NCBI GenBank assembly: GCA_046296415.1
Contig: JBKBLN010000002.1
Location: 682,001 to 746,000, forward strand
Length of the DNA: 64,000 nucleotides
Source of the DNA: CAYNRA01 sp046296415
GTDB taxonomy: Bacteria; Bacteroidota; Bacteroidia; Cytophagales; Spirosomataceae
Direction: 5' to 3'
Each line of letters opens with the position of its first letter. Position 1 is the stretch's first letter. The translations under genes and the position numbers were made by a program. Shown in pieces: positions 22,036 through 30,151 of this stretch. Below the pieces are notes generated by a model. The model ran no database searches. It was given only the letters and a program-made list of their open reading frames with translations, and had not been told where the DNA came from.

Positions 22036-24477
22036 TTACCGAACCCTCAGCCATTCTGTCGTAGCTCCCAAAAGTCCAGATGAAGAAAACCCTTGGAGAT
22101 CCAATCGAAAATCAGACGCGATATCCGAAGTAAAGAATCGCAAAGTTGCCTTCCCCTCTTGGTTTGTTTTAAGTATGGGTGCCCAAAACAGAGTAGTTCG
22201 AAAGTCGGGACGAATCATCACGTCCGGTTGATCGTATCGTGGAGAATAAAACGATTTCGACATATAGTATCCTTCGATTTCGGTATTCAACGTTCCTGAT
22301 CGATCCTTTTGCCAACTTGTTTCTTGATCCAACCGACCGGTTTTGGAGAAAACCGAAATAATACCACCTCGAGCTTGATCTCCATACATCACCGATCCTT
22401 GTAGGCTTTTGACTACTTCTACGCGGTCGACCAATTGAATATCCAATGCCAATAACGTCTCCATCGTGACGGGGGCTCCATCCAATAAAAACAAAGGATT
22501 GGAGGATACTTGCATCGACTGCCCCATGGTGCGGATGGACACCTTCGGATTCATTCGATCCCCGACCACCGTAACGCCTGCCACTCGCCCTCGCAACAAA
22601 TCGAAAACCGTCAATGCCGACGGACTGGCGTCGCCTTTCACGACGGCTTCCGGACGAGCATACAAAACGCGGGGGTCCCGAACGGGCTCTTTTATCACCT
22701 TCCCCACGACCTGCACCTCATTGAGGTCGATTCCCTGATCCAACCGGAAATTTGCGGATTGAGAGAGATGATTCAGATTAAAATCTCCTAAAACCTTGCT
22801 GCTCACCGACTTCGATGGCCATGTACAAATGGAAGTAGGTAAAATTTGAGCTGAATAAACGGGATTCGCCTCGGGATTCAGTCGAATTTTGGCTTTCAGA
22901 TCCTCCCCCGAGGCATCTTTCGCTTGAATCATTACAGGCTGATTTCCCTGAAAGTCCAATCCGTAGAACATGAAATCTCCAGAGGCATCCGCCGAACCGG
23001 TCAGAAATTGTTGAGTCGAATCTTGTCCAATTAAAAGAGAAATAACCGCTTCCTCCCCGATGGCCTTCCCACTGGGTCGAGCGACCTCACCGGAAATCAC
23101 TAAACCGCGTTCCAACATATGAGGTGTGGCGGGCCAGGCTTCTTGCAAAACATTTTTCCAAGTAAATTTACGCCATCCTTGCGTCATGAGCAGGATATCG
23201 AGGTGATAGGCAGCTTTCCGGTTGGTCGGGTCAAAATAGTAGTTGGGTTGATACACAGCGCCTTTGACCTCCGAGGTGAGCAACAGATTCGACACTAGGT
23301 TTTCCATTTCAGCCAATCCTAGTACTTGGCGACTATCAACAAGGGAGAGCGAGAAATTTCCTTCCACCGGTTGATTTTCCTTATTTTTGGCTTCAATATC
23401 CAGAATTACCTCTTGTCTGGTTCGAAATTCTTTTTGATTGAGCTTCAATTGGAATTGTATTTCTTGTTCCCGTGGAATGAAAACCAGACGTTCAGCATGA
23501 GGCCGGTGGGCCGCATCGAAAACCGTGATCTGAGCAACTCCCTCCGGAAACTTATCTTTTGGGATATTCACTAATGTATTTTGGACTCCCGCAGGAATGG
23601 TTCCTGCATAAAAGACTACACCACGCGACTGGCCGATGATGTACAAAGCTGAATTAGGTAGTCGATTTTGTACATTGATCCGAATCAGATTTTTGTTCGA
23701 AACATTATCCACCACCCAACTTACGCCTTCATTCAAAATGGTAGGAACTGGAATCATTTGTTGTTGGCCTAAACTATCTTGGACGACGATCCGGACAGAG
23801 TCTGGGTGAGTTGGGCGCCAATAGAAAAATCCCATGCCTTGATGTTGGCTTTTAAAAGTTTGGAGGGTGTCTTGATTGGTTGAAATCAGCCACCCAGTCA
23901 CCGGAACACCTTTACCCGACGGTTGAGTGGCCTTGAAGGCAATTCGATTGTCGACGCCGGCCAGCAATTGGCCTCCTTCGGGAAATAATTGAAAATCAAA
24001 GGGAAGGGATTCTTGGGTGTTGGGGACTACTACCTGAGATTTTTTAGCAGGTTGTACTAGAATATCCCGATTAAAAAACAAGTCGGGAGGTAAATTTTGC
24101 ATCCACCGGGTATATGCACGAAGCCGATACAAACCTGGGGCGAGGGTATCGGGAAGTGTCATGTCGCCCGTTCCTGTTCCTTGATTCAATTTTAGAATTC
24201 GGCGGGCAACCCTCATTCCTGACTCATTTTCCAACAAATCGACATACAAAGGTATACTCAGTGTATCGGGCTGATGCAGTACCCCATCGACTAAATAGGC
24301 TTTCATCCAAATTGTCTCTCCGGCCGAGTAATAAGGGCGATCGACATGAAGAAAGGTTTTCTCGCGGGGAAATGTCTGATTGTAGAGTTCAATTTTCTGA
24401 ATAAGCTTTTTCAAGGGATCTTCCTCCATGGAAGGAAGGATTAGGGGCCATACTAGCCCTAATAAAAGAGTAATCAT
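22036..24477 (-). CDS. MG2-domain / TonB-plug fusion surface protein
   Basis: 813-aa exported protein. A short N-terminal hydrophobic signal is followed by a macroglobulin MG2-type domain (about residues 35-140, FLHVDRPYYSAGETIWMKAYLVD) and further beta-sandwich regions. Near the C-terminus (about 580-720) sits a TonB-dependent receptor plug-like domain (DLLRGRVAGV, PLFLLDGAPV, VEVVKS, YGDQARGGIISVFSKTG) with no beta-barrel after it. This fusion recurs in Bacteroidota, but its function is not established. It may cap or interact with an outer-membrane transporter, or handle proteins at the surface. The neighbouring glycosyltransferase gene converges and stops 1 nt away. Confidence 0.8.
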   Translation of the reverse strand: MITLLLGLVWPLILPSMEEDPLKKLIQKIELYNQTFPREKTFLHVDRPYYSAGETIWMKAYLVDGVLHQPDTLSIPLYVDLLENESGMRVARRILKLNQGTGTGDMTLPDTLAPGLYRLRAYTRWMQNLPPDLFFNRDILVQPAKKSQVVVPNTQESLPFDFQLFPEGGQLLAGVDNRIAFKATQPSGKGVPVTGWLISTNQDTLQTFKSQHQGMGFFYWRPTHPDSVRIVVQDSLGQQQMIPVPTILNEGVSWVVDNVSNKNLIRINVQNRLPNSALYIIGQSRGVVFYAGTIPAGVQNTLVNIPKDKFPEGVAQITVFDAAHRPHAERLVFIPREQEIQFQLKLNQKEFRTRQEVILDIEAKNKENQPVEGNFSLSLVDSRQVLGLAEMENLVSNLLLTSEVKGAVYQPNYYFDPTNRKAAYHLDILLMTQGWRKFTWKNVLQEAWPATPHMLERGLVISGEVARPSGKAIGEEAVISLLIGQDSTQQFLTGSADASGDFMFYGLDFQGNQPVMIQAKDASGEDLKAKIRLNPEANPVYSAQILPTSICTWPSKSVSSKVLGDFNLNHLSQSANFRLDQGIDLNEVQVVGKVIKEPVRDPRVLYARPEAVVKGDASPSALTVFDLLRGRVAGVTVVGDRMNPKVSIRTMGQSMQVSSNPLFLLDGAPVTMETLLALDIQLVDRVEVVKSLQGSVMYGDQARGGIISVFSKTGRLDQETSWQKDRSGTLNTEIEGYYMSKSFYSPRYDQPDVMIRPDFRTTLFWAPILKTNQEGKATLRFFTSDIASDFRLDLQGFSSSGLLGATTEWLRVR

Positions 24478-24551
24478 GGAAGATTATTGAGTTAGTTCGT
24501 TATCTATACTTAATAACTTAAACATACGTATAAATAATTAGGAAAAAGAAA

Positions 24552-24577
24552 AAAGCAAAGAATTAATTCTTTGCTTT
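24552..24577 (-). terminator. terminator after the DUF4301 gene
   Basis: 26-bp perfect palindrome (AAAGCAAAGAATT and its complement). On the minus strand it is followed by a T-rich run. Confidence 0.75.
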
Positions 24578-24615
24578 CTCAAACTTTCAAAATATCAATT
24601 GCATGTATCTTTTCC

Positions 24616-26115
24616 TCAAGTCGCCGGTTGGTGCTCGGGGCGGAGAAGGTCGTTAACGGTTTTGACCGGATTGAAGGTGATGAGCGGCACTTCGACAAAA
24701 AGGGTGTTCCAGTCCGACATGGAGCCGTTCCATAGACCTGGCAGCTCTTGGGCTTTGAGTGATTTCCCGCTTTGTGATTTTTCGGTGATGAATCCAGTCT
24801 GAGGATCACGGAAATCCAACAGAGGGAATTTCTCTTTTTTATGATTCTTGGGGGCGCAGATCAAGTCCACAGGATTGAAATGAGACGCCTCCTGAAAAAT
24901 CTGCTTCTGCCGCGCATTCTTTAAATTAATTTGGGCTGATTCCACAATTTGGAGAGACACCGATCCGTCCGGATTTTTGGCCCAAAACGGTCCACCACCC
25001 GGTTCACCCACATTTTTCACCATACCACAAACCCGCAATGGTCGATTCACTTTGCGCCGAACGTACGCCAATTTTTCTTCCATCGGCCAGGTACGATATC
25101 CTTTGGGAGGCTGAATTCCCAGCTCATTCTTCAAAAAGCGAGCTACTTGTTGAACGGTGTAGGCGGTTACTTCAGGCTTCTCCAAACGTTTCGCAAATTT
25201 AAACAACTGCTTTTGATAACTCAGCAACAATCCCGCTAATGCTTTTTTGTATTGTACGGTGGTATCTTTTAGGTGATCGGGCACCACATTGTCGATATTT
25301 TTGATAAAAATAACATCCGCCTCTTGGTCATGCAGGTTTTCCAGCAAAGCCCCATGGCCTGCAGGACGGAACAACAAAGAGCCATCAGCTTGGCGGAATG
25401 GATTGTTTTTTCCATCCACTGCGATGGTATCTGTTGAAGGTTTTTGTTCCGAAAATGAAATTTGGTACTTTACCTGAAACTTCGCCTCGTAGACAGGTAA
25501 AACTTTCTGTATCAACGATTTAAATTTCTTTTTGTGTTCGGGAGAAACCGTGAAGTGCAATCGGACTTTCCCTTGAGAAGCGGCATAGAGTGCACCTTCG
25601 ACCAAGTGTTCCTCTACAGCCGTTCGAACGCCATCTGGATAGGCATGAAATTCCAACAAACCCTTGGGCATTTGGCCGTACTGCAAACCCTCCTCACCGA
25701 GCAAGGCCTGGATGGTGGCTATGTCACCCTCCCCCAGTTGAACCGCTTTTAAACTTGGGTAGAACGCAAATTTTCCCACCTTTTCCAAAAATTGCTCCAC
25801 GGAAGCATCTTTCTTGCCTTCTTCCAACGCCGCAAACAAGGATTTAAACATACGGCTCGCCGCACCGGAGGCAGGTACAAACTTCAGCAATTTTTTCTTG
25901 GCTGACTCTTTTTCAAAGAGAGCGATGTACGTTTCCAGAGCTTGGTTATCCAGCTGAACGATGCCTTGTCCTACGGTAGCTGCCGCTTTCACGGCCAAAA
26001 AAGGAAAACCTTGTTGAAAATACGAAATTTGAGTTTCTATGTCAGCTACCTGACTACCACGTTTTTGGATTTGTTCGAGGTCACGGTCTGTAAACAGATC
26101 GGTTGATGATTTCAT
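24616..26115 (-). CDS. DUF4301 family protein
   Basis: 499-aa cytosolic protein of the DUF4301 family, common in Bacteroidota and related by fold to nucleotidyltransferases (a glycine-rich FVPASGAASRMF loop near residue 85 and an LLFRPAGHGALLENL motif). No reaction has been shown for it that I know of; nucleotide-sugar synthesis is a guess from the fold. The start is the ATG at 26115; the two in-frame codons before it are TTG ATT. Length is normal for the family. Confidence 0.85.
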   Translation of the reverse strand: MKSSTDLFTDRDLEQIQKRGSQVADIETQISYFQQGFPFLAVKAAATVGQGIVQLDNQALETYIALFEKESAKKKLLKFVPASGAASRMFKSLFAALEEGKKDASVEQFLEKVGKFAFYPSLKAVQLGEGDIATIQALLGEEGLQYGQMPKGLLEFHAYPDGVRTAVEEHLVEGALYAASQGKVRLHFTVSPEHKKKFKSLIQKVLPVYEAKFQVKYQISFSEQKPSTDTIAVDGKNNPFRQADGSLLFRPAGHGALLENLHDQEADVIFIKNIDNVVPDHLKDTTVQYKKALAGLLLSYQKQLFKFAKRLEKPEVTAYTVQQVARFLKNELGIQPPKGYRTWPMEEKLAYVRRKVNRPLRVCGMVKNVGEPGGGPFWAKNPDGSVSLQIVESAQINLKNARQKQIFQEASHFNPVDLICAPKNHKKEKFPLLDFRDPQTGFITEKSQSGKSLKAQELPGLWNGSMSDWNTLFVEVPLITFNPVKTVNDLLRPEHQPAT

Positions 26116-26156
26116 AATCAAGAATAGGGGTTGGTTGAACCTTTAAGGGAATTGGT

Positions 26157-26164
26157 CAAAAATA
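26157..26164 (-). promoter_or_regulatory. candidate -7 box for the DUF4301 gene
   Basis: Minus-strand TATTTTTG is an exact TAnnTTTG match about 42 bp before the ATG; no TTG is seen at a normal distance. Confidence 0.4.
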
Positions 26165-26249
26165 AACAAAAAGTCCAAGTTTCACCTATCCATCTACCCC
26201 TTCTTTGCTGAAATATTTGTTTTTTTGTTACCTCTTTTGAAACCAAAAT

Positions 26250-27497
26250 ATGACAAATACCCGATTTTTATTCGAATCCACCCAAGAAGCCTCACGTTCT
26301 TTATCCATTTCCTCGGATTCCGCTCGGCAACAACTTTTACTGCACTTGGCAGATCTTCTAACAACGGCTATTCCTAGGATTCTGGAAGCAAATGAAAAAG
26401 ATCTCTTGAAAATGGATCCCCAAGATTCTAAATTTGATCGATTGGTCTTAAACCATGACCGATTGGCCCAGCAGATCGATGCTATACGGTCTATCGCCTC
26501 TTTGCCGGATCCACTTGGGCAAGTCATCCTCGAACGACAACATGCCAATGGATTGCACATCCAAAAGGTGACCGTCCCGTTGGGGGTAATTGGGGTCATT
26601 TACGAATCAAGACCCAACGTAACCCTTGATGTGGCCAGCCTTTGTTTACGGTCCGGAAATGCCTGCATACTCAAAGGAGGGAAAGAAGCTTGGGAAAGCA
26701 ATCAGGCGATGGTAACCGTACTAAAACAGGCTTTGGTTGATTTTCAAATGCCAACTGCCTGTGTCACGTTGCTTCCACCCGACCGATCGGTTGTGGATGA
26801 TCTGCTAAAGGCCACCGAATTTGTGGATCTCATCATTCCCCGAGGTTCTCATGGATTGATCCAACATGTTCGTCAAAATACCTTGATTCCCACCATAGAA
26901 ACGGGTGCGGGCGTTTGTCATACGTTTGTCGAGGCCAAAGCTGATGTGAATATGGCCGTCCAAATTATTGTCAATGCCCGGGTATCAAGACCTTCCGTTT
27001 GCAACTCGTTGGATACGATTTTAGTAGATGGAACCGTTTGGCCCGACTTAGCTCCTATCCTATTACCTGAACTGGAGAAACATCAGGTTCGATTAAAAGC
27101 CGATGCCTTGTCTTTTCCCTTGATCCAAACCTTAGGATATCCAGACATTGCATTGGCTCAGGCGAGCGATTTTGGCATGGAATGGCTATCCCTTACGCTA
27201 TCCATACGGATTGTTTCGGGGCTTGAACAAGCCTTACAGCATATTCGTGAACATTCCTCAAAACATTCCGAAGCGATCATCACGCAAGATCCAGAGATTG
27301 CTGAACAATTTTTACAACAAGTGGATGCGGCAGCGGTTTATCACAATGCCTCAACACGTTTCACAGACGGGGGCGAAATGGGTCTCGGGGCCGAAATTGG
27401 TATCTCCACCCAAAAGTTACATGCCCGAGGACCATTTGCATTGGAAAAACTGGTCACTGAAAAATGGATTGGCCGGGGCACAGGCCAAGTTCGTTGA
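26250..27497 (+). CDS. proA: glutamate-5-semialdehyde dehydrogenase (gamma-glutamyl phosphate reductase)
   Basis: 415-aa aldehyde-dehydrogenase-superfamily enzyme of proline biosynthesis that reduces gamma-glutamyl phosphate to glutamate semialdehyde with NADPH. Seen are VPLGVIGVIYESRPNVT, the LRSGNACILKGG cofactor region, the catalytic cysteine in SRPSVCNSLD, and TRFTDGGEMGLGAEIGIST at the end. proB, usually its neighbour, is not next to it. A patatin-like gene follows 53 nt downstream on the same strand. Confidence 0.95.
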   Translation: MTNTRFLFESTQEASRSLSISSDSARQQLLLHLADLLTTAIPRILEANEKDLLKMDPQDSKFDRLVLNHDRLAQQIDAIRSIASLPDPLGQVILERQHANGLHIQKVTVPLGVIGVIYESRPNVTLDVASLCLRSGNACILKGGKEAWESNQAMVTVLKQALVDFQMPTACVTLLPPDRSVVDDLLKATEFVDLIIPRGSHGLIQHVRQNTLIPTIETGAGVCHTFVEAKADVNMAVQIIVNARVSRPSVCNSLDTILVDGTVWPDLAPILLPELEKHQVRLKADALSFPLIQTLGYPDIALAQASDFGMEWLSLTLSIRIVSGLEQALQHIREHSSKHSEAIITQDPEIAEQFLQQVDAAAVYHNASTRFTDGGEMGLGAEIGISTQKLHARGPFALEKLVTEKWIGRGTGQVR

Positions 27498-27550
27498 TAG
27501 GAACATTCCCGGTCAAGGATTTGTTATTGAAGCAGATATCGTAGAAAACC

Positions 27551-28600
27551 ATGAAATCGTTTCTAGCACTTTTCCTCCTATTGGTAGCCCTTTTACCCTC
27601 CCAAGCCCAATCACCGGTATATCGAAATTTGGTGATGGAGGGAGGGGGAATTAAAGGCATTGCCTATGGCGGTGCTTTGGCCGAATTAGAGTCGCGAGGT
27701 GTATTACAATCCATTACACGGGTGGCCGGCACCTCGGCAGGTGCGATTCAAGCTGCCCTCTTTGCTCTGGGTTATAATGCGGATGAAATCACCGAAATTA
27801 TTCACTCTACGCCGATTGAATCATTCAATGACGACGGATTCATCGTGAAGGGTACCAAACGTTTATTGAAAAAATTTGGTTGGTATAAAGGGGATGCATT
27901 TCATATGAAAATGCTAACGTTGATCGCCCAACGGACAGGCAATCCTAATTTGACTTTTGCTGATCTCCATGAACTTGCCAAAACCTATCCGTTTCGTGAT
28001 TTATATGTCACCGGTGCTAATTTAACAGAACAACGTATTGAGATTTTTTCGCATGAGACATATCCGACCATGCGGATTGCCGATGCAGTCCGGATTTCCA
28101 TGTCCATTCCTTTATTTTACGAAGCCATATGGCTCGATTCCAAAGGAAAAGTTTGGGAAGATGGATGTGCTGAATGTCAATTATTTGTGGATGGAGGTTT
28201 ATTGATGAATTATCCGGTTGAGGTGTTTGACCGACCTGAATTCATCAAAAATATACACAATACGGGTGAAAAACCTTTCAATACCGAAACCATTGGCCTT
28301 CGATTGGAACGGTGTGACCAAATTGATTACGATCTGAATCAGAATCAGACGATCGCCCCTCGGACTATCCAAGACTTTGGAACCTATATGTCGGCATTAT
28401 CAGGCTTATTGATGCGAAATGTAGCTCCTCCACATCCTCGGGATCCGGAGCGCACAATTTACATCAATGACCTCGGATTTAGCTCCATGCCTCGAAAAGT
28501 GCCGGTAACAGAAAAAGAAATGTTATTGAATTCAGGTCGACAGGCTGTTCTTGAATTCTTTGCCTTAAGAAATGAAATAAAAGATCCATCAATTGATTAA
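27551..28600 (+). CDS. exported patatin-like phospholipase
   Basis: 349-aa patatin-family lipid acyl hydrolase with a signal peptide (MKSFLALFLLLVALLPSQAQ). The oxyanion loop is MEGGGIKGIAYGG, the nucleophile serine is in GTSAG, and the Asp of the catalytic dyad is in FVDGGLLMNYP. It should release fatty acids from phospholipids in the envelope or outside the cell. It ends at a strong terminator. A second, cytosolic patatin is encoded at 60.2-61.1 kb and is not closely similar. Confidence 0.9.
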   Translation: MKSFLALFLLLVALLPSQAQSPVYRNLVMEGGGIKGIAYGGALAELESRGVLQSITRVAGTSAGAIQAALFALGYNADEITEIIHSTPIESFNDDGFIVKGTKRLLKKFGWYKGDAFHMKMLTLIAQRTGNPNLTFADLHELAKTYPFRDLYVTGANLTEQRIEIFSHETYPTMRIADAVRISMSIPLFYEAIWLDSKGKVWEDGCAECQLFVDGGLLMNYPVEVFDRPEFIKNIHNTGEKPFNTETIGLRLERCDQIDYDLNQNQTIAPRTIQDFGTYMSALSGLLMRNVAPPHPRDPERTIYINDLGFSSMPRKVPVTEKEMLLNSGRQAVLEFFALRNEIKDPSID

Positions 28601-28601
28601 A

Positions 28602-28638
28602 AATGAAAAACCCGAGTTAATGACTCGGGTTTTTCATT
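28602..28638. terminator. strong terminator after the patatin gene
   Basis: 16-bp perfect stem AATGAAAAACCCGAGT (28602-28617) pairing with 28623-28638, with a 5-nt loop. Its right arm touches the stop codon of the small minus-strand ORF. Confidence 0.9.
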
Positions 28639-28816
28639 ACATATCATCCTCACTACTAGCGTAATACGAGTCGATATACAGTCTCTTGTTACTTTTCACG
28701 CGCTTATCTGACTTGCCAGTAGGTGCCTTCACCCCTCTTTTTCCGTCAAAATCATAAAAGTCATTTGTTAAGCTAGTTCGCTTTACATCATACTTGCCTT
28801 TGTTCCGAGAATTCAT
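28637..28816 (-). CDS. small basic hypothetical protein
   Basis: 59-aa ORF with ATG 28816 and TAA at 28637. It is lysine/arginine-rich (MNSRNKGKYDVKRTS start) with an acidic SSEDDM end and no hydrophobic segment, so it is cytosolic. It fills the space between a terminator and the next small ORF, and the terminator arm touches its stop, as for other genes here. Its composition looks like a real small basic protein; function unknown. Confidence 0.55.
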   Translation of the reverse strand: MNSRNKGKYDVKRTSLTNDFYDFDGKRGVKAPTGKSDKRVKSNKRLYIDSYYASSEDDM

Positions 28817-28964
28817 GCATTGAAAGATTAAACATGGCCCTAATTAAAAAATAATTTTGGACTTTACAAAACAATCGAAATTAACTTTTTAACCGCCGTT
28901 CCTCCATGAATAAACCTCATATTCAAAATTAAATACCGCCAAATAGAAGCTGGTCAAAATTAAA

Positions 28965-29084
28965 TTATTTCACCAAAGACTTCAGCTTTGGCAAGACCAC
29001 CTTCTTTCCATTTTTGTTGGTAAGCCCATACACCACAGCGCCCAATGCCACCGCGGCTAACCCCCAGATGATTCCTTTTTTCAT
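28965..29084 (-). CDS. very small membrane protein
   Basis: 39-aa ORF (ATG 29084, TAA 28965). It has one hydrophobic segment at about residues 4-21 (KKGIIWGLAAVALGAVVYGL) and a basic tail rich in lysine. Single-pass small membrane proteins of this kind are frequent in Bacteroidota. The ATG and the codon usage look right, but there is no homology evidence. It is divergent from rsgA, whose promoter begins 9 bp away. Confidence 0.5.
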   Translation of the reverse strand: MKKGIIWGLAAVALGAVVYGLTNKNGKKVVLPKLKSLVK

Positions 29085-29092
29085 AACCTGAA

Positions 29093-29121
29093 TTGTTTTT
29101 AGTTTGAATGAATTAGCTTTG
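29093..29121 (+). promoter_or_regulatory. rsgA promoter (TTG-N18-TAGCTTTG)
   Basis: TTG at 29093-29095, an 18-nt spacer, and TAGCTTTG at 29114-29121 match the Bacteroidota consensus. The leader to ATG 29210 is about 80 nt. Confidence 0.65.
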
Positions 29122-29209
29122 TTGTATAAACGATTGTGCGAAACAAAAAGTTGTTACGCTACTTTATTTTTTAAGAAAATTTTAAGAATACAATTTGGCA
29201 ACCAAAGAA

Positions 29210-30151
29210 ATGGAAAACACCTCACGCATGGAGGGCATGGTCATGCGATCTACTGGTTCATGGTACGATGTTCGATTGGCAGACGGTTCAATTTGGCCGT
29301 GTCGTTTGCGAGGGAAATTCAAAATCAAGGGATTGAAAGTGACCAATCCTATTGCCGTGGGTGACCGCGTTTGGGTTCAGGCGGAAGAGGGGGAAGAACA
29401 ACGAGGTGTCATTCTGGACATCCAGTCCCGAGAAAATTATTTGGTCCGAAAATCGGTTCATAAAACAGCGCATGGCCATCTTCTAGCTACCAATTTGGAT
29501 CAAGCGGTATTGATCATTACCCTGACATTTCCTCGGACTTCTTTGGGATTTGTGGATCGTTTTTTGGTGTCGGCGGAGTCATTTCGTATCCCCACCCGGC
29601 TTGTATTTAATAAGATCGATCTCATGCCTCAAGAAGCGCTGGATTATCAACAAGAATTGGCTGAATTATACGAACCATTGGGGTATCCGTGTCACTTTAT
29701 ATCGGCACTGCAAGGGATTGGCATGACCGAATTACGAGAGGCATTGAATCAGAAAGTCACCTTAGTGGCAGGTCATTCAGGGGTGGGAAAATCGACTTTC
29801 ATCAATGCCCTTGCACCTGATCTTGATTTGCGTACCTCGGAGGTATCGACTTTTGCCAACAAAGGGGTTCATACCACTACTTTTGCTGAAATGTTTGAAT
29901 TAGGCCCTGAAACATACCTAATTGATACCCCTGGCATCAAAGAATTAGGACTTTTGGACATCGGCGAGGAGGAGTTAGGCCACTATTTTCCTGAAATGCG
30001 GGCCTTACTTAACTCGTGCCGGTTCCACAACTGTCGTCACGTTCATGAGCCAGGCTGTGCGGTCAAATCGGGTGTTGAGGAGGGACTTATCGCAGAAAGT
30101 CGCTACCAAAGTTACTTGAGTATGTTGGATGGGGAAGACAACCGCCGTTAA
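29210..30151 (+). CDS. rsgA: ribosome small subunit-dependent GTPase A
   Basis: 313-aa circularly permuted GTPase that checks late 30S assembly. An N-terminal OB-fold is followed by the G4 motif NKID, then G1 GHSGVGKST, then G3 DTPG, the permuted order typical of RsgA. The C-terminal zinc finger is seen as CRFHNCRHVHEPGC. ATG 29210 was chosen over an upstream in-frame TTG. Its stop shares TTAA with the convergent OmpA-family gene. Confidence 0.95.
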   Translation: MENTSRMEGMVMRSTGSWYDVRLADGSIWPCRLRGKFKIKGLKVTNPIAVGDRVWVQAEEGEEQRGVILDIQSRENYLVRKSVHKTAHGHLLATNLDQAVLIITLTFPRTSLGFVDRFLVSAESFRIPTRLVFNKIDLMPQEALDYQQELAELYEPLGYPCHFISALQGIGMTELREALNQKVTLVAGHSGVGKSTFINALAPDLDLRTSEVSTFANKGVHTTTFAEMFELGPETYLIDTPGIKELGLLDIGEEELGHYFPEMRALLNSCRFHNCRHVHEPGCAVKSGVEEGLIAESRYQSYLSMLDGEDNRR

